Part shown: positions 1-9,200 of the stretch, piece by piece
Layout: every line of letters begins with the position of its first letter
Numbering within the stretch: position 1 is the first letter of the stretch
Source of the DNA: Phycisphaerales bacterium Planc_01
Lineage (GTDB): Bacteria > Planctomycetota > Phycisphaerae > Sedimentisphaerales > Anaerobacaceae
Length of the DNA: 64,000 bases
Direction of reading: 5' to 3'
NCBI GenBank assembly: GCA_001603075.1
Contig: LVBB01000024.1
Coordinates: 91,789-155,788 of the forward strand
Program-made: the position numbers and the translations under genes
Notes under the pieces: model-generated
Told to the model about the DNA's origin: nothing
Database searches by the model: none
The model's input: the letters and a program-made list of their open reading frames with translations, nothing else

Positions 1-324
1 GATCAGCACGCCGTCGAAAGCGTCCTGCCCGGCGAGGAATGCCCGGAAGCTGTCTCGCGGCGCGCCAAACCGATGGAAGTATCTTGGGATGGCATCGAGA
101 CAAGCGGACTTATCTATGCGTTCGGAACGGAATCGACCTCGACCCCAGCGGTCCGATTCGTTCAGGGAAGAGGACGGCCGATCGAGATAGTCGAAGAGCG
201 CGAAATCGGCCTTGCCACGCAGTTGCCCGGCCACGCCAAGCAGGCCATAGGGCCGCAGCCAGAAATCGTAGGCCGCGAAGTCGTAGATCGGCGGGTTGAC
301 CAGGAGAATCCGCAGACGCCTCAT
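1..324 (-). CDS. B12-binding-domain radical SAM-type protein, N-terminal part (cut by window edge)
   Basis: Reverse-strand reading from ATG at 324 gives 108 codons that run off the left edge without a stop. The protein begins MRRLRILLVNPPIYDFAAYD, which is the typical first strand of the cobalamin-binding (Rossmann-like) domain placed before the radical SAM core in many B12/rSAM enzymes. The next segment, around GLLGVAGQLRGKADFALFDY, fits the following helix and strand of that fold. AGGTG lies about six bases before the ATG, and an in-frame GTG lies three codons further up. The 4Fe-4S cysteine motif would lie outside the window, so the radical SAM assignment is inferred from the N-terminus only. 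Confidence 0.6.
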   Translation of the reverse strand, partial: MRRLRILLVNPPIYDFAAYDFWLRPYGLLGVAGQLRGKADFALFDYLDRPSSSLNESDRWGRGRFRSERIDKSACLDAIPRYFHRFGAPRDSFRAFLAGQDAFDGVLI

Positions 325-645
325 CCCGGACACCTGCTCGAATGGGCGACGAAACGCCGCTTCCCGGTTGCAGCCCCATGGCAGCGGACACTCGGCGGAC
401 AACCGTCTCCAACTCTCTGCACACATTCGCAGGGCATTGTCATGGCCTCAGCATATGCGGCAGGTCCTCAGCCCGTCAAGCATCGCGGTATGGCCGGGCA
501 CCGCCTTGGGGCAAGCCCCCTGTAACCATTGACGGAACCGGCTGCTTCTGATAAAATAGGAAAACTGAGATAATGTTCTCCAACAGAATGGGGGCCGATA
601 ATACTACCGACAACACGCAATCGATTTCAGCGAGAGAAGGCACAT
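325..645. other. Divergent intergenic region
   Basis: This 321-bp stretch separates the divergent gene starts at 324 (-) and 646 (+). It holds a small inverted repeat GGGGCAAGCCCC at 508-519, the plus-strand promoter at 529-557, and a GGCCGATA word at 593-600 that recurs in two other intergenic regions. I see no convincing gene in it. Confidence 0.6.
529..557 (+). promoter_or_regulatory. Sigma70-type promoter for the CotH/lamin-tail genes
   Basis: TTGACG at 529-534 and TAAAAT at 552-557 are separated by exactly 17 bases, each matching the consensus at five of six positions. Transcription would begin near 564 and give a leader of about 80 bases before the ATG at 646. Confidence 0.65.
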
Positions 646-3600
646 ATGCAGGTGCAGCGGAGAGTGCTCGTGGTGTACGTGGTATTGGCTCTTCTGCAAT
701 CAGGCCTGGTCTGGGCCGTCTGTCCGCCCGGCGACCTCGACGGGGATTGCCGGGTGGATACGGCAGACCTTCAGGTCTTCAGCGAGCAGTGGCTGACCCC
801 GCCGGAGAGTCCCGCCGACCTGAACGGCGACGACACCGTCGATCTGGCTGACTTCCGGCTCCTTGCCGCCGGCTGGAGGACCCAGGGCATACCCCTGTGT
901 ATCAACGAACTGCTCGCCTCCAACACAAGAACCAACCAGGACCCCCAGGGCGAACACGACGACTGGATCGAGATCTACAATGCCGGCGACGAGCCGATCG
1001 ATATCGGCGGGATGTACCTGACCGACGACCTCTCGACACCGCAGAAGTGGCACGTCCCTTCCGAGGCCTCCCAACTCACCACGGTTCCCGCTCGCGGCCA
1101 CCTCCTGATCTGGGCGGACGGCGACGTCGACGACGAGGGCCTGCACGCCGGCTTCTCGCTCAGCGCCGCCGGCGAAGAGATCGCCCTCTTCGACCGTGAC
1201 GGCACAACGCTGATCGACCGCATTGCCTTCGATGCGCAGGAAGCGGACGTCTCGTTCGGCCGATGGCCCGACGGGGCCGATTCATGGCAACCCTTTGCCT
1301 CTCCGACGCCCGGCGCCGAGAACCAGGCGATCTATGAGGGGCTGCTGGCCAAGCCGGAAATCAGCGTCGAAGCCGGCTTCTACGAAGGCGAGATTCTCGT
1401 CTCGCTGAGCACGCAGACCGAAGGAGCCACCCTGTACTACACGACCGACGGCAGCGAGCCCTACACCCTCGGAGGCCGGTTCCCCAGCGGCCGCGCCTAT
1501 TCCGGGCCCCTTCCGATCACCAAGACCACGTGTCTGCGGGTCAAGGCTATCAAGCCTGGGTGGCGACCGTCTCCGACGGCGACGCGGACCTATCTGTTCC
1601 TGTCCGATGTCGTCAGACAGTCGGGCAGCGTTGTAGATCTCGGTCCGGGCTGGCCACCGGCCGGAAGTGTTAGCGGGCAGTCCATCGACTATGGCATGGA
1701 CCCCGAGGTCGTCAACGACCCGAAATACACCGACTTGGTGGACGATGCACTGCGGGCGATTCCCTCGATCTCTCTCGTGACCGACCTGGCTAACCTGTTC
1801 GATTCGGCCACCGGCATCTACGTGCATGCCGGAAGCGCAGGCCGTGCGTGGGAAAGGCCCGTGTCGGTCGAACTGCTGCATCCGGACGGGACGGAAGGCT
1901 TCCAGATCGATGCAGGTCTCCGTATCCGGGGTGGATTCAGCCGCAGCGGAAGCAACCCCAAGCACGCATTTCGCCTGTTATTCCGGCCCGAATACGCCGG
2001 GACGCTGGAGTATCCGCTCTTCGCCGACGAAGGGACGGACCGATTCGAGAACGTGGACCTGCGGACCAGCCAGAACTACTCATGGAGCTTCCAGGGCGAC
2101 GGTCAGAACACGATGGTCCGCGAGGTCTTCTCCCGCGACCTTCAAGGCGAGATGGGGCATCCGTACACGCGAAGCCGGTACTACCACCTGTACATCAACG
2201 GCCAGTACTGGGGCCTTTATCAAACGCAGGAACGCTCCGAAGCATCGTACGCCCAGTCCTACCTCGGTGGCGACGAGGACGACTACGACGTCGTCAAGGC
2301 CGACACGAGCATCGGCCGGGCTATGCTGGCCACCGACGGCAACATGGAGGCCTATCGGCGCCTGTACGACGCGGCGATCGCGGGTCCGGGCGACCACGCG
2401 CGATACTGCCGCATCCAGGGGCTCAACCCCGACGGGACGCCGAACCCCGACTACGAGCGTCTGCTCGATGTGGACAACCTGATCGACTTCATGCTCATCG
2501 ATTATTACACAGGCGACCGGGACGGTCCCGGCTCGCGCTTCGGCAACATCCCGAACAACACCTATGCCATTCTCAATCGGGAGAACCCCGACGGGTGGAA
2601 GTGGTTCCAGCACGACAGCGAACACACCCTGGGCGCCGGCAGCAGCGAAACGAACATGGTCACCCCGTTCACCACGGCCGGGGCCCAATGGCGATACTTC
2701 AATCCCCACTGGCTCCACGAGCAGCTCGCCAGAGCCAACGCGAACTACCGGATGCGGTTCGCCGACCACGTGTACCGCCATTTCTTCCATGGCGGCCTGC
2801 TGACGCCGCAGGCGGCGACGGCTCGAATTCAGCACCGCGCCGAACAGATCGAGATGGCCATCATCGCCGAATCGGCCCGCTGGGGCGACGCCAAGCGGTC
2901 CCGTCCCTTCACGAAGCAGGACTGGCAGAACGAGATCGACCGCATCGTCAACAACTATCTGCCGAGCCGAACGCAAGTCGTCCTCGGTCAGTTCAAATCG
3001 GTCGGCTGGTATCCCGGCATCGATCCGCCCACATTCAATCAGCACGGCGGATACGTTGCGAGCGGCTTTGTCCTCCAGATGTCGGGGACCGCCGCGACGT
3101 TCTACTACACGCTGGACGGCTCGGATCCGCGTCATGTCACAACCACCGGCGCCGGCACGGTCTCGCCGGATGCGTCGCCCTACACGGGCTCGTTCCCGCT
3201 GACGGAAAGCACGCACGTCAAGGTCAGAGCGTTCGACGCAGGCGAATGGAGCGCACTGAACGAAGCGTTGTTTGCCGTCGGCCCGATCGCCGAGAGCCTG
3301 CGGATCAGCGAGATCATGTACCATCCGGCCGATACGGGCCATCCCGACGACCCCAACACCGAATACATCGAACTGGTCAATATCGGCGATGAAGCCGTCA
3401 ATCTCAAGCTGGTCCGGTTCACCAGAGGGATCGATTTTGCCTTTCCGAGTGTCGAACTGGCTCCGGGCCACCAGGTTCTCGTCGTCAAGGACGTCGCCGC
3501 ATTTGAAGGCAGGTATGGTCGGGGCCTGCCCGTTGCCGGACAGTACAATGGCAGCCTGGACAATGCCGGGGAACGGATCGAGCTTCGCGACGCGGCCGGG

Positions 3601-3846
3601 AAGGTCATCCACAGCTTCCGGTATCGAGACGGCTGGTATGACAGCACCGACGGCGCGGGATTCTCGCTCACCGTCAAGGACCCCGTGACCGCCGATCCGA
3701 ACGACTATGGCAGCAAGGAACTCTGGCGACCCAGCCACAGTCCGGGCGGTTCGCCGGGTTTCAGCGACACAGGCATGGCGGAGGTCCCGCCGGAAGAAAA
3801 CCGACAGCCCCACACACCTGTCAACAGGATGCGGACAGAGGGATGA
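646..3846 (+). CDS. Secreted CotH-kinase-like protein with dockerin repeats and two lamin-tail domains
   Basis: This 1066-residue protein starts with a signal peptide (about 1-24). It is followed by two dockerin-like calcium repeats (GDLDGDCRVDTADL and DLNGDDTVDLADF, about 29-80) and a lamin-tail domain (about 85-230). A chitobiase-C-terminal-like/Ig domain (about 236-325) precedes a CotH-type protein kinase-like core (about 355-720), with RIRGG, MVREVF, YYHLYINGQYWGLYQTQER and WFQHDSEHTLG. A second Ig-like domain (about 780-860) and a second lamin-tail domain (about 885-1040) complete it. CotH proteins phosphorylate secreted proteins in spore formers; the substrate here is unknown. GAGAGAAGG supplies the ribosome site. 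The stop overlaps the next start as ATGA, so the two genes are translationally coupled. Domain limits are approximate. Confidence 0.85.
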   Translation: MQVQRRVLVVYVVLALLQSGLVWAVCPPGDLDGDCRVDTADLQVFSEQWLTPPESPADLNGDDTVDLADFRLLAAGWRTQGIPLCINELLASNTRTNQDPQGEHDDWIEIYNAGDEPIDIGGMYLTDDLSTPQKWHVPSEASQLTTVPARGHLLIWADGDVDDEGLHAGFSLSAAGEEIALFDRDGTTLIDRIAFDAQEADVSFGRWPDGADSWQPFASPTPGAENQAIYEGLLAKPEISVEAGFYEGEILVSLSTQTEGATLYYTTDGSEPYTLGGRFPSGRAYSGPLPITKTTCLRVKAIKPGWRPSPTATRTYLFLSDVVRQSGSVVDLGPGWPPAGSVSGQSIDYGMDPEVVNDPKYTDLVDDALRAIPSISLVTDLANLFDSATGIYVHAGSAGRAWERPVSVELLHPDGTEGFQIDAGLRIRGGFSRSGSNPKHAFRLLFRPEYAGTLEYPLFADEGTDRFENVDLRTSQNYSWSFQGDGQNTMVREVFSRDLQGEMGHPYTRSRYYHLYINGQYWGLYQTQERSEASYAQSYLGGDEDDYDVVKADTSIGRAMLATDGNMEAYRRLYDAAIAGPGDHARYCRIQGLNPDGTPNPDYERLLDVDNLIDFMLIDYYTGDRDGPGSRFGNIPNNTYAILNRENPDGWKWFQHDSEHTLGAGSSETNMVTPFTTAGAQWRYFNPHWLHEQLARANANYRMRFADHVYRHFFHGGLLTPQAATARIQHRAEQIEMAIIAESARWGDAKRSRPFTKQDWQNEIDRIVNNYLPSRTQVVLGQFKSVGWYPGIDPPTFNQHGGYVASGFVLQMSGTAATFYYTLDGSDPRHVTTTGAGTVSPDASPYTGSFPLTESTHVKVRAFDAGEWSALNEALFAVGPIAESLRISEIMYHPADTGHPDDPNTEYIELVNIGDEAVNLKLVRFTRGIDFAFPSVELAPGHQVLVVKDVAAFEGRYGRGLPVAGQYNGSLDNAGERIELRDAAGKVIHSFRYRDGWYDSTDGAGFSLTVKDPVTADPNDYGSKELWRPSHSPGGSPGFSDTGMAEVPPEENRQPHTPVNRMRTEG

Positions 3847-5087
3847 ACAGAATCAGAAAGCTGACAGAAACAACCGGTCTGACAGTCATTGTCCTGGCGT
3901 GCTGCCTCGGCGGGTTCGCCGCGGCCCAGTGCCCCCCCGGCGACTGGAACGGGGACTGCCGGGTGGACTGGCTCGACCTCGGTCTTCTCGCGGCCCACTG
4001 GCTCGATGAGCCGAACAACCCCGACGACCCGAACCACCGCGCCACGGCCGACGCCGTCGACCTGGCGACGCTGGCCAACCACTGGCGCCGGACGGGATGC
4101 CCCATCGTGATCAATGAGCTGCTGGCCCACTCTCACGACATCTCGCCCGACTGGATCGAGCTGCACAACGTCAGCGACGTACCCGTTGACATCGGCGGGT
4201 GGTTTCTCAGCGACAACGAGCAAGACCTCTACAAGTACCGCATCGAGGACGGCACGGTGGTCGAACCGAACGGATTCATCCTATTTCACGAGGATACGCA
4301 ATTCGGAAACCCCTACTGCCCCGGGACACAGAGCCCCTTCGCACTGAGCGAGAACGGCGAATCGCTCTGCCTCTATTCCGGCGCCGATGCGCAGTTTCCC
4401 GATTGTCTCGTGGTCGAACGGTTCGGCGCCTCGGAGACGTGGGTCACATTTGGCCGGCACCCAACGAGCACGGGGACATTCGCATTCGTTCTGATGAGCG
4501 AGCCGACGCCGGGTCGGGCCAACACCGGTCCGCTGATCGGCCCCGTGGTGATCAATGAGATCATGTACCATCCCGCCGGCGACGCCGATGCCGAGTACGT
4601 CGAACTCCTGAATACTTCCCCCGGCCCCGTAACCCTGTTCGACTTCCGGTCCATGGAGCCCTGGCGTTTCACGGACGACGGCGGGATCGCTTTGGTGTTT
4701 CCCCGCGAGCCCCCGGTGACGCTCGATGCGGGCGAACACATCCTGCTGGTCAGAAATGTGTCGCTGGTCCGCCGCACGTATGGGGTCCCGGCACACGTAC
4801 AAATGTTCTCATGGGGTTCGGGCCGACTGTCCAACAGCGGCGAGAGAATTCGCCTCCTCAAACCAGGGGATGTGGACAACGCCGGCACGCGATACTGGGT
4901 CGAGGTGGATTCCATTCACTACAGCGACGGGACGCATCCGGAGAACTCCCCCGACGGCGTGGATCGATGGCCGCCGGAGGCAGACGGCGCCGGCTTGTCT
5001 CTGAACCGCATGTTTCCATCGCGATACGGGGACGATCCGGGCAACTGGCACGCGACAATCCCAACCCCAGGATCGACGAACGATTGA
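3843..5087 (+). CDS. Secreted dockerin/lamin-tail domain protein
   Basis: A 414-residue exported protein with signal peptide (about 1-28). It carries a dockerin-like pair (GDWNGDCRVDWLDL, then a degenerate repeat around DAVDLATLANHW) and two lamin-tail domains, the first starting near IVINELLAHSHD (about 90) and the second near VVINEIMYHPAGD (about 235). It shares its whole architecture, minus the CotH core, with the upstream protein and overlaps it by four bases (ATGA). The two were probably made by duplication and act together at or outside the cell surface. No enzymatic motif is visible; binding or scaffolding is the likely role. Confidence 0.8.
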   Translation: MNRIRKLTETTGLTVIVLACCLGGFAAAQCPPGDWNGDCRVDWLDLGLLAAHWLDEPNNPDDPNHRATADAVDLATLANHWRRTGCPIVINELLAHSHDISPDWIELHNVSDVPVDIGGWFLSDNEQDLYKYRIEDGTVVEPNGFILFHEDTQFGNPYCPGTQSPFALSENGESLCLYSGADAQFPDCLVVERFGASETWVTFGRHPTSTGTFAFVLMSEPTPGRANTGPLIGPVVINEIMYHPAGDADAEYVELLNTSPGPVTLFDFRSMEPWRFTDDGGIALVFPREPPVTLDAGEHILLVRNVSLVRRTYGVPAHVQMFSWGSGRLSNSGERIRLLKPGDVDNAGTRYWVEVDSIHYSDGTHPENSPDGVDRWPPEADGAGLSLNRMFPSRYGDDPGNWHATIPTPGSTND

Positions 5088-5108
5088 ATGCGCCAGGCGG
5101 TGCGGCGG

Positions 5109-6155
5109 CTAATATGCGGCGCCGGACGCCGAACGCGCCGCCGTGTGCGTTTCCAGCGCCACCACCCGAACGTCGCACTGGTCGCTGCCCGGCGCCACGG
5201 CGGCCTCGGCCTGCTCAAGACGTTCTTCCTTCGGCCGTGTCTTCCAGCGGCGGTGCAGCCACCAGTACTGCGTCGGATCCTCGCGCACGAACGCCTCGAT
5301 CGCCTTGGTGTACTCGCTCGTAACCCACTTGAGCGGATCCTCCTTGTCGGCCCATTCGTGGGGGAAGATGATCCGCTGGACCCCGATCTCAAAGAAGAAC
5401 CGGTTCTCGACGCGACGGCTGTAGCCGACCACGATCGGCAGATTGTAGGTCAGGGCCACCAGGCCGATACTCTTATAGGTGCTCGCCTTGCGCCCGAAGA
5501 AATCGACGAAGACGCCCTTCTTGCCGGCATCCTGGTCAGCAATGAACCCGAGCGTGCTGCCCTGGGCCACAATCTGCGGCATCAGTTCGGCGGCGCCTTT
5601 CTTGTCGATGATCTTCTGGCCGCGACGTTCGCGAACGCCGTAGAGGAATCGGTTGAGGTACTTGTTGTCGAGCGGCCGGGCAATGCTGTACAGGTCGAAA
5701 CCGAACAGGCCCATCAGATAGCCGGTGATCTCGAAATTGCTGTAGTGCCCCGTGACCATGAGCAGGCCCTTGCGCTCCTGCATGAGCCATTTGGCGTGTT
5801 CGGCGTTCTTGTACCGCGAGTACTCCCGCCAGTTGTACTTCTTCACCAGCCGGGGCGTGAACAACACGTCGATCGTCAGCATGACGATCTGCTCGAAACT
5901 CCGCCGCCCCGTTTGCCAGATCCATGCCTCGGACTTGTCCGGGAAGCTGGCACGGAGGTTCTCCAGCGCGCGTTGCCGACCCCGATGGTAGTGCTTCCAG
6001 AGAAGCCGCCCGAGGAAGCAGGCAAACCTCAGATTCGTTTCGACACCGAACAGGTACAGGAAGATCACCAGCACCCGAACGGCCACATACAGCAGCCAAT
6101 CCAGAACCGGGTGGGACTTCTTCTTGCGTCTTCTTGGTACACGCCCGTCAGCCAT
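5109..6155 (-). CDS. Lysophospholipid/lipid A acyltransferase, LpxL/HtrB family
   Basis: From the ATG at 6155 the product is 348 residues; the open frame extends further upstream but that part looks non-coding. A basic N-terminus (RVPRRRKKK) precedes a hydrophobic segment (about 20-37) that should anchor it to the inner membrane. The catalytic HX4E motif of the acyltransferase family is present as HYSNFE at residues 137-142, and later blocks such as GFIADQDAGKKGVFVDFFGR and DPTQYWWLHRRWKTRP match lipid A late acyltransferases. It would add a secondary acyl chain to lipid A or a related lipid, consistent with the LPS locus further along. It lies convergent to the lamin-tail gene with a 21-base gap. 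Confidence 0.87.
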   Translation of the reverse strand: MADGRVPRRRKKKSHPVLDWLLYVAVRVLVIFLYLFGVETNLRFACFLGRLLWKHYHRGRQRALENLRASFPDKSEAWIWQTGRRSFEQIVMLTIDVLFTPRLVKKYNWREYSRYKNAEHAKWLMQERKGLLMVTGHYSNFEITGYLMGLFGFDLYSIARPLDNKYLNRFLYGVRERRGQKIIDKKGAAELMPQIVAQGSTLGFIADQDAGKKGVFVDFFGRKASTYKSIGLVALTYNLPIVVGYSRRVENRFFFEIGVQRIIFPHEWADKEDPLKWVTSEYTKAIEAFVREDPTQYWWLHRRWKTRPKEERLEQAEAAVAPGSDQCDVRVVALETHTAARSASGAAY

Positions 6156-6213
6156 CGCCGCCCATTCTATGCGGGAAACGGCTGATGTCAAGAAATGCCT
6201 CCAATCCGGCCGA

Positions 6214-9200
6214 CTACGGCGTACCACGAGGGGCCAGGGAAGCCTGCTCGGTGCCGCCGTAGGCGCCCATGTTGATCCGCGTGTTGCCGGCCGCCCGCTC
6301 GGCAAGCGGATCGCCCACCTCACACAGCGGCTCGTCGCCCAGCGGCCAGCTCGGGTCTCCGGCGTCGATGCAAGGGCTGGTCTGATCGTCCCACGACCAG
6401 AGGCCCTGCCACACATCCCAGGACCAGCCCTGGCTCTTGAGGTGGTAGTCGCCGGGGCCCCAGAGCCCGTCGTCGAGCCACTGACCGCGTGCGACGAACA
6501 AGGGATCGGCGTCGAGATTGCCCTCGCCCGGCCAGCCGCCCTGGATGTTGCAGTAGCTGACCGTCGCCCCCTGCCGGGCCTCCAGATTTGCGCCGTTGCC
6601 GTTGAAGTAGACGATCGAGTTCGCCAGAACCGGGGTCACGCAGGAGACACCATACCCAAGGTTATCGGCAATCGTGCAATTCTCGATGACCGGGTAGCCG
6701 CTGTAGACACCGCCGGTGCGATTGCCGGCGATGACGCAGTTCACGAACGTGCCGTAATTGCGCTGGATCCGCCGGCCGGAGACATCGGCCCACATCTCGA
6801 CGCCGACGTGATTGGCCAGGATGTTACAGCGGCTGACGAGCGGCTCGCCACCACCCCAGACCTTGATGCCCGCGGAGGTGTTGCCGAGCACGTCGCAGTA
6901 ACGGATCGTCGGCTTCGACCCGTTGCAGAACAGTCCGTAGCTGCCACCGGCGACGGTGAATCCTGTGAACACACTCTCGGCAGTCTCGCCGTCGGCGAAC
7001 GTCACAACCGGACCAGGACCGGCCAGGACGGTCGCCGCCCGAACGGCTGGATCCTCCGGAGCAACCGACGTCACCGTCACGCTCTTGCCGGCAAAGCGAA
7101 GCTTCTCATTGTACAGCCCCGGCTCGATGACGATCACGTCGCCGTCGTCGGCTGCGGCGATCGCATGTTGGATGTAGTCGTGGCGGCCGCCCGATGTGGC
7201 GTTCTCGATCGGCCCGTCCTGCAGGGCGTAGCCGAAGTCCAGACGCACCCCTTCGATCTGATAGTTGCGAGCCCACGAAAGGGTCGAACCACTGACATCC
7301 GGGCCACCGCCCCACGGATAGCTCGGGAGGTTGAATTGCACGATGCCGTACTCCCGCGTCATGCTACAGGTCCGGACGTTGCCGCTCCAATTGTCCCCCT
7401 CCAGGTACACGATCGTCGAGCCGTCGATCTCCGCCTGCAACTGCCAGCCTCCACCGACCGCGACCTCGAATTCGCGCACGTTCCGGGGGTCCGAGATGTC
7501 GGCGCCGTAGATGTCGCCGATGTCGTTGCGCTCGTCGGTCCAGACGACCAGGTTCCCGGAAACCGAGGGATCGTACTGCCGCTCGGGCGCCGTGCAGATC
7601 GGGAAGATCTTGATGTCGCTCAGATCGGAGATGTCGGCGCCGTAGATGTCGCCGTCGGCCTCCCATACGACGATATCGCCGCAGATATCGACGAATCCCT
7701 CATGCGCTTCGGTGTAGTTGTCGTAAGGGTACGGCATGCCTCGGCCGACCTCTTCGGCGATGGTGAAGTACACCGGGTTGGCGCGGTCCGTGACGTCGGC
7801 GCCGCAGATGTCGTATACCGCCTCGGCGTAGCGCGTCTGATTCGACGTCTCCACGTCGCGATGCCGCAGCCAGACGACCTTGCTGCCGGAGACCGCGGGA
7901 TAGCCGTAGGACTCGTTCTGCGTGCCCCGTCGGAGAGGCATGCTGTCGCCCGTGGCCATGTCCGCGAGATACACGCTCGTGCAGATGGGATTGTAGTAGG
8001 ACCCGGTGCCGCTGATCCAGACGACGAGGCTGCCGTCGATCTTCGGCTTGGTGTTCACTGTCCCGGCCTTGAACGTGCGGAAGATGCCCGTCTGCGTATC
8101 CGCACAGATAATCTCCCATTGGGAGGGATTGTAGTCCTGGCTGCCCACATAGGCCACATGGGTTGCCGATACGGAGGGATAGAAGAAGTATCCGCCCGAA
8201 TCCTGTGCGAGTGTGAACGGCTCGGCATTTATGGTGAAGGGCGCCGCCTCAATCTTGACGACATCCGGCTCACTATCGACGAAGCCGTCGTTGACGACCA
8301 GCTCGAAGCGGTAGACGCCGGCCTCCTGACACAGAAAGTAGGGCGTGGACGAATCCACCAGAAACAGTTCGACCGGTGGGCCTTCGAGTTGGGTCCAGGC
8401 ATAGGTCAGCTTGTCCGGCGGGTCCGCATCCTGCGACCGGGAGCCGTCGAGGCGAATCCCGCCCGGCGTTGCCCACAGCTTGTCCGGACCGGCGTTCGCC
8501 ACCGGACGCTCGTTGCCCACCACGACCAGCACCGTATCAGGGGCGCTGGTGTACTGACCGTCGGCGACGACCAGTGAGAATGTATACCATCCTTCGGCCG
8601 GCGGCGTGAAGGCCGGTTGGGCCGCCGAAGCGTCGTCGAGCATCACGTCAGCGCCCTCCGTCTGCGTCCACGTGAACGATGTGGGCCCTTGCGAATCAGA
8701 GAAGTAGCTGCCCGTCCCGTCCAGCACCACCGGTTCGGGGGCCAGGATGTGGCGATCGGCGCCGGCGTGGGCGAGCGGCTTGACGTAACCGACGTACTCA
8801 TCGGCCCCGATATCGACCCGCATCGCGTACACGCGCGGGTCGCCGTCGATGTCCGTCTCGTCCGGACGCGGAACGAAATCCGGGTCCCCGGCGCTGATGC
8901 ACGGAGAGCCGGGGTCGAGACGATATCGCGCGCTCCAGGAACTGACAAAGACCGGGTCGGCGGAGATGTTGCCATGGCGCCCGGTCCACTCGGCCTGGCC
9001 TCCGTAGACCCTCTCGGATGTGCGCGGGTCCTGCATGACGTAATCGGCCGGGGTGTTACCCCAGACGTTGTTGTAGCGAATCACGTCGCCGCCCGCATTG
9101 GTCCAGTACAACCCGCCGCCCGACTTGGCGCTGCAAATGATATTGTTCGCCACGGTCAGACGCGTGTAGTCATATCCGAACGACGCATAGACGTTACCGC

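Noticed and set aside
2080..3813. Long reverse reading frame opposite the CotH gene
   Set aside because: It mirrors codon positions of the plus-strand gene, has no recognisable motif and no ribosome site; a GC-bias shadow.
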